Assembly: GCA_000469685.2 (NCBI GenBank)
Contig: LS997566.1
Span: 40,340,420-40,404,419, forward strand
DNA: 64,000 nt
Direction of reading: 5' to 3'
Source of the DNA: Haemonchus contortus
Lineage: Eukaryota; Nematoda; Chromadorea; Rhabditida; Trichostrongylidae
Positions 57,701 through 64,000 of the stretch are shown here, one piece after another (the stretch's first letter is position 1; every line of letters starts with the position of its first letter). Made by a program: the position numbers and the translations under genes. Under the pieces are notes generated by a model. That model was given only the letters and a program-made list of their open reading frames with translations. It ran no database searches and was not told the DNA's origin.

Positions 57701-60461
57701 ATAAATAACACTTCCGATTCCCCTTTTTCTTTGAAAGCTCTACACCCTCAGTATTAGCTCTGAATTGGAAGCGATTTTTTCTGTATTACAATTAATTATA
57801 TAATAATTAGAAGTTTCGATTCATTGCTCTTAATCTCGAAATTGTGTCGGATTGATGGCTTAACTGATTGACAACCAATTTTTTGAATGGTACCCAGAAA
57901 TGGAGAATCACGCCTATCACAGATGTCGTTATCAACGGAACATTTTCTCCATGGATTTTTCATTCATTGGGAATCCCAACTCTTTAGCGGTCAGATGAGT
58001 TTAGTCACAAATGATATGCCACAAAACAAAAAGAATCGTGGTACTTCATTGTGTCAGAAAGCTTATGCGTAACGGTCGTAGTTTAATAGCAAGAAATGAA
58101 CAAATTCTCATTTCGTAATGGAGAAATGTCATTGATCAGTCGCTATTATAGCATTTACAGCATTAAAGAGGCAGTGTTTGATCATAAATACCCTTTTGCT
58201 ATTTAAGCCCCTTATCAGTCCTTATCAGTTGTTATCAGTTCCTGTCACAGAGTACCTACGACCACGTCACATCCTACATTGCCGTCATTGAAAAGTCCCA
58301 CTGTTGACACGAAGGGGCTTGCTCGCTTGTTATTATCTGTCCTTATCACTGATTAACTTCGGTCCTCTCACCTCCTGCACTCTCTACTGGAATGCTCAGT
58401 TGTTGGTATTGAGGACATTGTAGATTTACTTGTTCTCGCCTCCTATCAGTTTCTATCAGTCTCTAACAGTTTTGCGAAGTGCCACAGCTCTGCCGATAAC
58501 AGGAAGTAAGTAACGGTTCCTGTGGCTCTCGCCTTTCTAGGCTCTTGATCAGTTCCTTTCAGTTGTTATCTTATCACCTACCATAAGTGTTCCCATGCTG
58601 CCCTCTGTACTTCTACCAATTTTGAACGCTTTGGGTCCACTGGAACAGGACTTACGAATTTGCGACCTGGAATTTCTACCGCGCACGCCCCGCCCCCTGT
58701 GAGCGGAGTCCAGTCCTATCACCTGCCGTAAGTGTTCACATGCTTCCCCCTGTACTCCTGCCAAATCTGACCTTTCTATGTCTACAGGGACATGAGTTAT
58801 GAGTTTGCGGCCCAAAGTTTCTAACGCGCACGCCGCGCTCCCTGTGCACGGATTCCGGTACTGCCATTTACCAAAGGTGTTCCCATCCTGCCCCACTTAC
58901 TCCTACCAAATATGAACGCTCTAGGTCCACGGGGACATGAGTTATGAATTTGCGGCCCAAGGTTTCTAACGCGCACGCCGCGCTCCCTGTGCACGGATTC
59001 CGGTCCTGCCACTTACCGTAGGTATTCCCATCCTGCCCCGTGTACTCCAACCGAATTTGAGCTTTCTAGGTCCACAGGAACAGGAGTTATGAATTTCCGG
59101 TCAAACACACACACCGACACACACACACACACAAACACACAAACACACCGACACACCAACAGACACACTTAGCGAATTATATAAAGTAGGATATGGCTTA
59201 TACAGTGACTTGCGGTGGCACGTTGATGTCTAAGTCAGTGCTCTTCATCCTCCCAGACGAGTCTGGTACTGATTATCCGACCTCGGATGGATGGGGAGCT
59301 TGATTGGCAGAGGCGGATATCGATGCGGGATTCGAACCCATGACCATAAGTGCTTGATAGTGCGCCACTTGCTACTACATCTTTTGCGCCAGTCCAGCGA
59401 TTTGGCAACAAAAATCAGCTCTTCCGATATGCCAGTTCAGCTTTGCGTGTCCTTCTCTTTTTTTCGTGTCGAATAAGCCATACACACCATTTTGCTCGAA
59501 GTGTTTAAGACACATGAAAATGTAGACAATGAAATGAGGTGAGACAAGGTTACACCCCGAACTTTGAATCGCACTAAATGCTTAACATTGATACATTACA
59601 TCGATACATTGATCATAGTGTACCCATCCTGAATAGGCGGATTCCGAACCGAATAGACTTCTTCTTTCTGCAGTGATTGAAGGGATGGGGTTTTTCCGAG
59701 ATGCAAGTTTATTTTTGGTTCTGGTAGATACTTCGGTGAGCCACTCGGCTAATGTCTCCTTCAGGGATCGGTCAACTAATGTAGAACCTTTCTGATATGT
59801 GATCCAAAGGAGATCGAATAAACTTAATCATTTTTATTTGTGGGAATGACTAAATTCTCCTCCGATATTATATATGGCCCATTGTGAAAGACAACTAATC
59901 TCATATGTATCTTACAGAGTATATGTAAAAATAATCTTCTTATGATACGAACACTATATTCGAAGTTTTATCCATGCTACCGGGAGGGACAGATAATCCA
60001 CCTCAAGCAGGTAATGAGACATCTTTATCATTGTGTCTCAATCGATGAAATCGTTGTCTTGGTGGCGATACCCGGCATGGTCGAGGGACATACCTTCTAA
60101 ACATTGTAAACTGAAGATCACCCACCAAATATAAAAAGGAAAGCAGTTCGGCCCCTCAAACTTCACTGTTCATTACGCCTCACGAAAAGACCGTTTGAAA
60201 AGCAGAAGGCAAATCGCATAAAAAGCTGGTTCACTGAGACTTGATTTTTCCGTTTTCCTTCAGGTCCCACATGGTTATGGCACAGCTGAACTCAATATAA
60301 CTTGTCCATCTTGCTCAGAACTTTGCGGCTCTCGATTTTGTTCAGCGGATAAGTTTGCAAAGGAAGGGTGCAGTGAAAGTGGTCCGACTAGGACTGCCAT
60401 CAAACGCAGGACTCAACTCATTGGAGTGATACTATTGATAGTGTCTTCACACAGTTGGTGA
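36671..60461 (+). CDS. Leishmanolysin-like metallopeptidase (M8), gene B, 15 located exons
   Basis: Paralog of gene A, same orientation, about 3 kb downstream. The exons join in frame to about 591 residues with no stop: ATG-initiated signal peptide, propeptide ending [38 protein letters not shown] and a hydrophobic tail. Exon phases equal those of gene A throughout; lengths differ by a few codons in exons 7, 8, 12, 14 and 16. Its second and third exons are separated by a Penelope-like element and LINE remains. Same role as A is inferred: secreted or anchored zinc protease. The start is chosen because the ATG lies 13 nt behind a strong acceptor, a typical trans-spliced nematode layout. One C in the CPYYM exon of gene A is Tyr here. 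The expected exon 13 was not found in the 1.1-kb intron before exon 14. Confidence 0.88.
36824..36945 (+). CDS. Gene B exon 2: propeptide and start of mature domain
   Basis: Encodes [17 protein letters not shown], the basic site SRSRREL, and [13 protein letters not shown]. Acceptor CTGTGCAG, donor GTAAGTT. Same 122-nt length as gene A. Confidence 0.87.
37152..37498 (-). repeat. PLE1 inverted pLTR arm (5' side)
   Basis: Reverse complement of 40064-40404 with scattered differences. It joins head-to-head with a direct fragment: 37471-37498 and 37508-37535 form perfect 28-bp arms around 9 nt. Confidence 0.88.
37824..40033 (+). pseudogene. PLE1 reverse transcriptase / GIY-YIG, frameshifted
   Basis: The first frame (to 39014) carries [32 protein letters not shown] and [11 protein letters not shown], the early RT motifs of Penelope-like RTs. 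The next frame carries [12 protein letters not shown] and the catalytic CRYIDDC. Later frames give [20 protein letters not shown] and finally [20 protein letters not shown], the GIY-YIG endonuclease. At least three frame breaks separate these parts, so no functional protein is expected. Confidence 0.88.
40064..40404 (+). repeat. PLE1 direct pLTR (3' side)
   Basis: Begins CAACGAGTGAACTTCTGCCA and ends near GCACTCTGAAT. Contains a hammerhead-like core TTGAAGA...CCGAAACGTC at 40324-40351, altered from CTGANGA and with an imperfect stem II, so probably inactive. Confidence 0.8.
40464..41740. other. Gene B intron 2, unassigned
   Basis: A 29-bp unit (ttgctctttgt(a/g)ttatccc...) is repeated at 40450-40508, overlapping the PLE1 target duplication. 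The rest is unassigned; 41330-41740 may be the 5' part of the LINE that follows. Confidence 0.45.
41750..43350 (+). pseudogene. RTE-like LINE, endonuclease end and partial RT, decayed
   Basis: Frames give [20 protein letters not shown], then [20 protein letters not shown] and [20 protein letters not shown], then [20 protein letters not shown] followed by [14 protein letters not shown], and NNRPICML. These follow the order of nematode RTE-type LINE polyproteins. Stops, shifts and loss of the YADD region show decay. Confidence 0.72.
43452..43559 (+). CDS. Gene B exon 3: N-terminal domain helix
   Basis: Encodes [20 protein letters not shown] and [15 protein letters not shown]. The LKVRR core agrees with the M8 family. 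It lies 6.5 kb from exon 2 because of mobile DNA in the intron. Confidence 0.88.
43915..44200. repeat. Dispersed repeat, copy 1
   Basis: Shares 'gcgatctcgagatgaaac/acgatctcgagatgacac', 'gtgccagtggagcg/gtgtcagtggagcg', and 'cgcgcggcgcagctca/cgcacggcgctgttca' with 47475-47715. Family unknown. Confidence 0.6.
44201..45965. other. Gene B intron 3, unassigned
   Basis: A 134-codon frame (44891-45295, +) with several hydrophobic stretches overlaps a 76-codon frame on the other strand ([17 protein letters not shown]...). Neither is recognised. No splice context supports either. Confidence 0.35.
45966..46074 (+). CDS. Gene B exon 4: Cys-rich segment
   Basis: Encodes [20 protein letters not shown] and [16 protein letters not shown] after TTTTTCAG; donor GTATGT. 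Cys spacing equals gene A exon 4. Confidence 0.87.
46490..46541 (+). CDS. Gene B exon 5: small Cys exon
   Basis: 52 nt encoding [17 protein letters not shown], followed by donor GTACGG. It restores frame between exons 4 and 6 exactly as in gene A, which supports both tiny exons. Confidence 0.82.
47060..47460 (-). pseudogene. RTE-like LINE RT fragment
   Basis: The minus strand reads [34 protein letters not shown] and [12 protein letters not shown], matching the RT core GFRRGFSTIDHIHT...KAFDTVE...QGVPT. The usual D of FID is changed and frames are broken. Confidence 0.8.
47475..47715. repeat. Dispersed repeat, copy 2
   Basis: Direct relative of 43915-44200, both in gene B introns and both on the same strand. 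Confidence 0.6.
48222..49804 (+). mobile_element. Non-autonomous Helitron H4 (full-length)
   Basis: Starts TCCTACTTCATATAACTCGC after A and ends CGGCCCGACTGG before T. The 3' end has two hairpins: inner CGCCCGGC-GAA-GCCGGGCG and outer GCCTGGC-GTTA-GCCGGGC, the latter 11 nt from the end. The interior holds a (TG)n tract and about three 144-bp units. Best-preserved copy of the first subfamily here. Confidence 0.85.
49815..49990 (-). repeat. Possible tRNA-derived repeat
   Basis: The minus strand has GAGTGGCCTGGCCGGCTATC then GGATTCAACCCAGAG, arranged like A and B boxes. Different from families A and B; weakly supported. Confidence 0.35.
50499..50607 (+). CDS. Gene B exon 6: VDLVLFVS / AYAAHC segment
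   Basis: Encodes [20 protein letters not shown] and [15 protein letters not shown]; acceptor ATGTTCAG, donor GTGAGC (canonical, unlike gene A). Confidence 0.9.
51387..51548 (+). CDS. Gene B exon 7: HEXXH zinc-binding motif
   Basis: Encodes [15 protein letters not shown]..., [17 protein letters not shown]. The zinc motif HELIH is at 51475-51489. As in gene A, the usual Gly after HAL is a bulky aliphatic residue (Ile). Two codons shorter than gene A near its end. Confidence 0.93.
52309..52384 (+). CDS. Gene B exon 8: linker before third zinc ligand
   Basis: Encodes [17 protein letters not shown] and LDWETSKGS after GTTAATAG; donor [14 protein letters not shown] is identical to gene A. Confidence 0.85.
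52514..52663 (+). CDS. Gene B exon 9: third zinc His, ELENQGG
   Basis: Encodes [35 protein letters not shown] and NHWEKRVFE, 50 codons. The donor GTAGAA is poor, but the intron position is fixed by gene A and by exon 10. Confidence 0.93.
53420..53517 (+). CDS. Gene B exon 10: Met-turn region
   Basis: Encodes [20 protein letters not shown] and [12 protein letters not shown]. The first part retains the N-E-x-M-T/S-G form of the family better than gene A. Phe again replaces the Met-turn residue. Confidence 0.93.
53589..53714 (+). CDS. Gene B exon 11: [10 protein letters not shown] segment
   Basis: Encodes [20 protein letters not shown] and [19 protein letters not shown]. Nearly identical to gene A over this exon. 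The donor GTGGTT is weak. Confidence 0.92.
54342..55870 (+). mobile_element. Tc1-like element with dead transposase
   Basis: The left end CAGTACTGGTCAAAAAGAG follows TA. Subterminal 'taactcatctcaaactcga' recurs inverted at about 55817-55840. The interior gives [19 protein letters not shown] (HTH part), [19 protein letters not shown] and [10 protein letters not shown], the order of a Tc1 transposase, with many stops. The right tip is eroded. Confidence 0.8.
55953..56139 (+). CDS. Gene B exon 12: C-terminal domain, CPYY motif
   Basis: Encodes [16 protein letters not shown]..., [18 protein letters not shown] and IADFCPYYM. The Cys of gene A's GCG is Tyr here. Acceptor CCTTTGCAG, donor GTGAGC. 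Confidence 0.92.
56653..56724. repeat. 72-nt hairpin, 23-bp arms
   Basis: CCAACAAAATGGCCACCGAC... pairs with ...GTCTGTGGCCATTTTGTTGG at 22 of 23 positions around a 26-nt loop. Lies in the intron after gene B exon 12. Size fits a miRNA precursor, but a tiny MITE is equally possible. Confidence 0.75.
57264..57365 (+). CDS. Gene B exon 14: SSRCFSMD segment
   Basis: Encodes [20 protein letters not shown] and [10 protein letters not shown] after TTACAG; donor GTCAGT; phase 0 at both ends. The 80 bp of intron upstream are visibly similar to those of gene A. Confidence 0.87.
57545..59410 (-). repeat. SINE family A copy split by Helitron H5
   Basis: Body sequence up to 57625 and the tRNA-like head side from 59192 (CGGGATTCGAACCCATGACC on the plus strand, GTGCGCCACTTGCTACTACA) are the two halves of one copy. 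Confidence 0.82.
57626..59191 (-). mobile_element. Non-autonomous Helitron H5, short 3' end
   Basis: In minus orientation it starts TCCTACTTTATATAATTCGC after A and ends GAGGGAAGCCTGG before T. The inner hairpin is kept but the outer hairpin and CGACTGG tip of H2-H4 are absent. Inserted within a SINE. Interior has about four 144-bp units. Confidence 0.85.
59918..60010 (+). CDS. Gene B exon 15: YPCYREGQ segment
   Basis: Encodes [20 protein letters not shown] and [11 protein letters not shown]; acceptor CTTACAG, donor GTAATG. The flanking intron resembles gene A. Confidence 0.9.
60264..60461 (+). CDS. Gene B exon 16: CPSC motif and hydrophobic tail
   Basis: Encodes [17 protein letters not shown], then a basic IKRR stretch and [14 protein letters not shown] before TGA. 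The tail parallels gene A and fits a GPI signal or membrane anchor. Confidence 0.9.
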   Translation, partial: VPHGYGTAELNITCPSCSELCGSRFCSADKFAKEGCSESGPTRTAIKRRTQLIGVILLIVSSHSW

Positions 60462-60521
60462 TGCAACTTATAGCAGAGTTGATTCGAAGCATCTTTTTGT
60501 CCTGATTCATTGTTTTAAAGG

Positions 60522-60527
60522 AATAAA
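60522..60527 (+). terminator. Likely polyadenylation signal of gene B
   Basis: AATAAA lies 61 nt after the gene B stop codon, in a suitable place for 3' end formation. No equivalent AATAAA was seen close behind the gene A stop. Confidence 0.5.
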
Positions 60528-60683
60528 AGGCTGAAAATTCTATATTAGACAATTTATATTCGTTTTTTCGTGCCTTTACTTTTGTGTCTAGCTTTAACTG
60601 TTGAGTGATCGAAAGCACGAATGAACCCTCTTATTTCTGTCGTATAAACTGAATAAAAAATAGAAGGACTCAGGGGACTGGCC

Positions 60684-61367
60684 ATGGGGCAGCGGCTGGC
60701 ACCCGTGTTAGCCATAGCTAATATGTCCAAAATAGAAAAGCCGTTACTGGACCGCCGGCCTATTGTGTACTGCCGCTACATAGACGACTGTTTTGTCGTC
60801 TGTTCTATGGAGGAGGAAATGGACACGTGTTATGATCTGCTCAACAGACAAGCAGAAAACATCAAATTCACACGTGAGAAGCCAAAAGATCATTGGCTTC
60901 CTTTCCTTAATACACAAGTCAGGCTTGAAGGGGGTTTTTATCGTACCAAATGGTATCGAAAGCCCAGTAGCAAAAACATTTTGGTACACTTCAATTCGGC
61001 GCATCCCTTCAAAACCAAGCGAGCTTTCACAAGTAACATGTTTAAAACGGCGACAATGGTGTCATCCGGAAGGCTGGAAAAAACTGAATCTATGGAGCTT
61101 GCAAGAACGATCGCACTTTCCAATGGTTACCCTGTAGCTCCTAAGAACAGTTATGGATTATATAAAAAGGAACAGTGTGGCCCCGTAATCGACAGTTTGG
61201 ATGAAGTAGCGTTCTGTATTCCCTATATTAGTGATGCTGTGAGCTGTGAAATAAGAAGTGCTCTGCACAGGTGTGGCCTAAAAGACATGGTACGTGTGGT
61301 CGAGTCTCACCTGAAAATCTTAAGCAGCGGCTGGTTCGAAACCGCTGCTACGATCGACTTTGCCTGA
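60684..61367 (+). pseudogene. PLE2 RT C-terminal half
   Basis: [20 protein letters not shown], the catalytic CRYIDDCF (YxDD), WLPFLNTQVRLEGGFYRTKW and KPSSKNILVHFNSAHP follow Penelope-like RT order. The upstream RT motifs are missing by truncation, and the GIY-YIG part is in another frame, so it is a pseudogene. The sequence is much less decayed than PLE1. Confidence 0.88.
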
Positions 61368-61780
61368 CTCCCAATTGCGTCATCTGCGCTAATGGACAGG
61401 AGGGTGACTGCATGACACCAGGCGTGATCTATCTCATCGCACGCAATCTGTGCGAGGAGGAATATATAGGGGAGACTGGGCGACCACTGTGCGTTAGGGT
61501 CAAGGAACATCTGGAGGGTTTAAATCGAGCAAGGGTGGAGACCCCTTGGGGTGCTCACCGAGTAGAGTCCCATAAAGGTGCTGTATTCAAAATTACAATT
61601 AGGATTCTGTTGCGAGAACCCCTCACTTCGGCGCGGAAAACACTTGAAGCGTTTTTCATCAACGCTAGGTCTCCAAAAATGAGTAGGAAGGACGAGTGCC
61701 TAGCCGTAGCTACTGAACTCGCGCCTTTCTCTGACCTCTGTGGGTTTTATAAGCCTCCGGTATCACGGCAGGAGGGATAG
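61271..61780 (+). pseudogene. PLE2 GIY-YIG endonuclease domain
   Basis: After a Cys-rich linker (CLTPNCVICANGQEGDC) comes GVIYLIARNLCEEEYIGETG and RPLCVRVKEHLEGLNRA, then a C-terminal part to FYKPPVSRQEG. GVIY and YIG are the GIY-YIG landmarks; R in VRVKEH is the usual catalytic-helix Arg. A single shift near 61310 separates it from the RT frame. Confidence 0.88.
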
Positions 61781-61974
61781 GGCATATCATCTAAAGCTAC
61801 GCCATGTCCGTCTGGGTCAGTTTAGCGGCGGTCGTCTAAACGACCGGTTGTGGTTGGAGATGGGTTAAATGTTGTAAGGGTTATCATGCCCAATTGGAAA
61901 CTTTAGGTCTGGGAAACCGGTTTTTGGAGTCGAATTGTTGAATGAGGGATGGATAGCGTTTATCTCTAGATTCA

Positions 61975-62012
61975 CAACTCTGAGGAAGGCGATAACGCCG
62001 AAACGTAAGTTG
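61975..62012 (+). ncRNA. Hammerhead ribozyme motif of PLE2
   Basis: Order: CAACT (stem I 5'), CTGAGGA (CUGANGA core), A, GGCG-ATAA-CGCC (stem II), GAAAC, GTA, AGTTG (stem I 3'). Both strands of stem I pair perfectly. Stem III is reduced to the palindrome ACGT, as in the dimeric hammerheads described for Penelope-like elements. Cleavage would follow A62007. Confidence 0.75.
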
Positions 62013-62075
62013 ATAAGAAACTATTTATCATCTTGGCAGTCGGTTTTATTAAAATCTTATAAAAAAAATAGAAGG

Positions 62076-63714
62076 TTTATTTAATCAGTAAGCATTTTCA
62101 TATAAATAACCCTAACATCAACTATCTCGGACAGTAGTGTGCACTATCCAGCTCAGTTTCCAGCAGAAACCTGCTAGGATACTACAGGAGGTATTGTTTA
62201 CATTCAACAATGCAGCCCTAACTTCTATCTTCTCTAATTGGGTTCGCCTTCCCCTTTGCATGGAATGTATGTATATGCGCAACATCCGACTTTCCATTAA
62301 TACTGGTTCTATCGTATTTAAAGGCACTGTTTACAAGAAAGTTAGGGTACCCTTTTTTGACGGTAATTGATAGGACTATTCTAGATTGAAGCGGTAACAA
62401 CGAAACAAGTGCAAAAAAACGATGAACAAAAAGAATTACAAAGGGTCAAAAAAAAAGAGCTGGAAAGGGGGGTTGAACGAATTTCACATTGAAAAAACTA
62501 AGGTTAGGGAGTGTTCGAGCGAGAATGCACGAACGCGACGCAATGTCTGCGATACAGACAACACATCGAAATTAACGCAGTTTCTGAAATAAAAAAAACA
62601 TTTGCATGCAATAATCTACACAAAATATGTTAAAATCTTCAATAAACTTACGAGAATAGTTAAAGAATGCTACCGTAAAAAATTTGTAACAAAAAAAAAC
62701 AAACGATACGCGAATAATAGAAATAACAGCCGAATACTAGCTCCTGTACGGGGCGGTCGACCAGCTGATCATGCCTGGCAATTTGCCAATCTGCGTATCG
62801 ATTTTTCACCAACTTCGCTCCAGTTCGAATGGGGTGAAGGACAAGTTGAACTCGTAGTCAGCCTAGCGAGGGGCGGAGGCATCCTAGCTAGTCAGTCTCA
62901 TAGGAGTTGCCCCATTGCAACTTTGCAACTGCAATTGCCATTTAGGTGTGTCCTTTTTTATATATTCTTTGTCTATGTGCACAACCCGTTTGTCACAGAC
63001 GTTGCTCCAGTAATATTATACGCAAACGAATATTTTGAATAGTCACCATCTTTTCTTTTGCTGAATTAAGCACATGTGGGAATATTTTTAGGCATTCATG
63101 CGGCAGAAGCTGCTCACAGCTACTAAATGCAATCTGTTTCTGAAATGTCAGGGTACCTATTCATCTCACACATAACAGATGTTTATGAATAAGTGATTAG
63201 AAATGCAGTGGGTTCCATATATATGCAGAGTTCACTATATTTTGAGTTTCCCTTCTTATGTTAAAAAGCTGCAGTATTGATTGGTAGGGATTAGTCGTCG
63301 ATGAAGGGTGAAGGAAGCGAGAAAATTCGTAGATTTCATGTGAATCAAAGCTCCTCAAACGTAGTGAAAATAGAAGTTGGACGAGACTATCATGAGGGAA
63401 ATAGCGTGGAAGGGGTTTTAGGACGGATTTCAAATGTTGCAATTGCGCAAAGAGCTGACTACATCAAGCGAGAAATGTTCAGAACTGACTTTTACTGTCG
63501 CTAGGGGCCATGAGAAGTTGTTTGAACTTCATACATGGGTGGTCCTCTTGGGAAAGGTGCAGCTTCTATAATGCCACGGAACTCGTTCGTGCACACACAC
63601 GGAACAATCTTTGAACCTTTATCTCACAGCTCCACATACGGTACACGAGGGGGAACAGATTAATCTCAGTGGGATATCTCAGAAACCACTTCCATCGTGA
63701 ACTGTGCCTTCAGA
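62076..63714. other. Unassigned region after PLE2
   Basis: A 146-codon frame (62602-63042, +) starts Lys/Asn-rich and ends hydrophobic; a 67-codon frame (63301-63504, +) is also unassigned. Neither matches a family I know. Confidence 0.4.
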
Positions 63715-63965
63715 GCAGATATAAAAGAAGTTCTTCATCGGACCTAAGTTAAACCCACCCACGTAATCTCCTCCTCCAGTAGCCACACTGCTGGCAAGCC
63801 ACACGTTGTAGTCGCAGAACATTTTGCGCCAAATTCTTTTTAAGTGGATTGATTGGAATAAAATAAAGAATAATGAGTTGTACAGCTGTATTAGACAATT
63901 CGAGCAAAACCCCAACAATCTCGATCCGACCTGGCTATCGGGTCGGCCTTATCGACTTGAGTCAT
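63715..63965. repeat. Flank block shared with 35.0 kb, copy 2
   Basis: Matches 35020-35290 in the same orientation, with 'ctcgatccgacctggctatc' against 'ctcgatccgaccgggctatc' as the clearest stretch. Lies downstream of gene B. Confidence 0.7.
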
Positions 63966-64000
63966 GGATAGCATTAGGCTCAAATTTTGTATGTAGAATA

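Larger units (their letters stand above)
60668..62062 (+). mobile_element. Penelope-like element PLE2, 5'-truncated
   Basis: Flanked by the direct repeat AAAAAATAGAAGG (60655-60667 and 62063-62075). Begins inside the RT domain and runs through the GIY-YIG domain to a 3' end carrying a hammerhead motif. A typical product of target-primed reverse transcription that stopped early. Lies about 0.2 kb after gene B. Confidence 0.85.

Noticed and set aside
1..64000. CRISPR arrays, bacterial operons, rRNA genes
   Set aside because: No regularly spaced direct repeats with spacers, no ribosomal RNA sequence, and split genes with introns throughout.

Overview
The window reads as nuclear DNA of a parasitic nematode, most likely a strongylid or hookworm relative (inference). 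Genes are split into many short exons with TTTCAG-like acceptors. Introns are full of nematode-type mobile DNA: non-autonomous Helitrons, mariner, Tc1, TTAA-type MITEs, RTE-like LINE fragments, Penelope-like elements and tRNA-derived SINEs. No bacterial-style operon, rRNA or CRISPR array is present.

The backbone is a tandem pair of leishmanolysin-like (peptidase M8) genes on the + strand, both assembled here from short exons. Gene A runs from 9461 to 33671 and gene B from 36671 to 60461. Each has 15 located exons with identical splice phases. They join without a stop into about 582 residues (A) and 591 residues (B). Both carry a signal peptide, a dibasic propeptide site, the HEXXH zinc motif, a distal third His, a Cys-rich C-terminal domain and a hydrophobic tail. 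One exon between the CPYYM exon and the C-terminal domain was not found in either gene. A relic of the last exon of another copy lies at 34.1 kb. A block found 3' of gene A recurs at 63.7 kb, which suggests the duplication series continues past the window.

Layout: 1-9.4 kb, no gene recognised, SINEs, a foldback repeat and a strong hairpin. 9.4-33.7 kb, gene A; its introns hold a LINE endonuclease relic, a TTAA MITE inside a palindrome, a Helitron/Tc1-MITE/Helitron block, another TTAA MITE, an inverted SINE pair, two Helitrons of a second subfamily and a mariner. 33.7-36.6 kb, intergenic DNA with the pseudo-exon and a second mariner. 36.6-60.5 kb, gene B; its introns hold a nearly complete Penelope-like element with 13-bp target duplications, RTE-like LINE remains, a Helitron, a Tc1-like element, a pre-miRNA-like hairpin and a Helitron inserted in a SINE. 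60.5-64 kb, a 5'-truncated Penelope-like element ending in a hammerhead ribozyme motif, then unassigned DNA.

The strongest points for follow-up are: substitution in both peptidase paralogs of two metzincin landmark residues; a Helitron-in-SINE insertion whose empty site can be read from another SINE copy in the window and which ends at an alternative 3' terminus; the hammerhead motif with a palindromic ACGT stem III in the Penelope-like element; and a 49-bp-arm palindrome split by a TTAA MITE.
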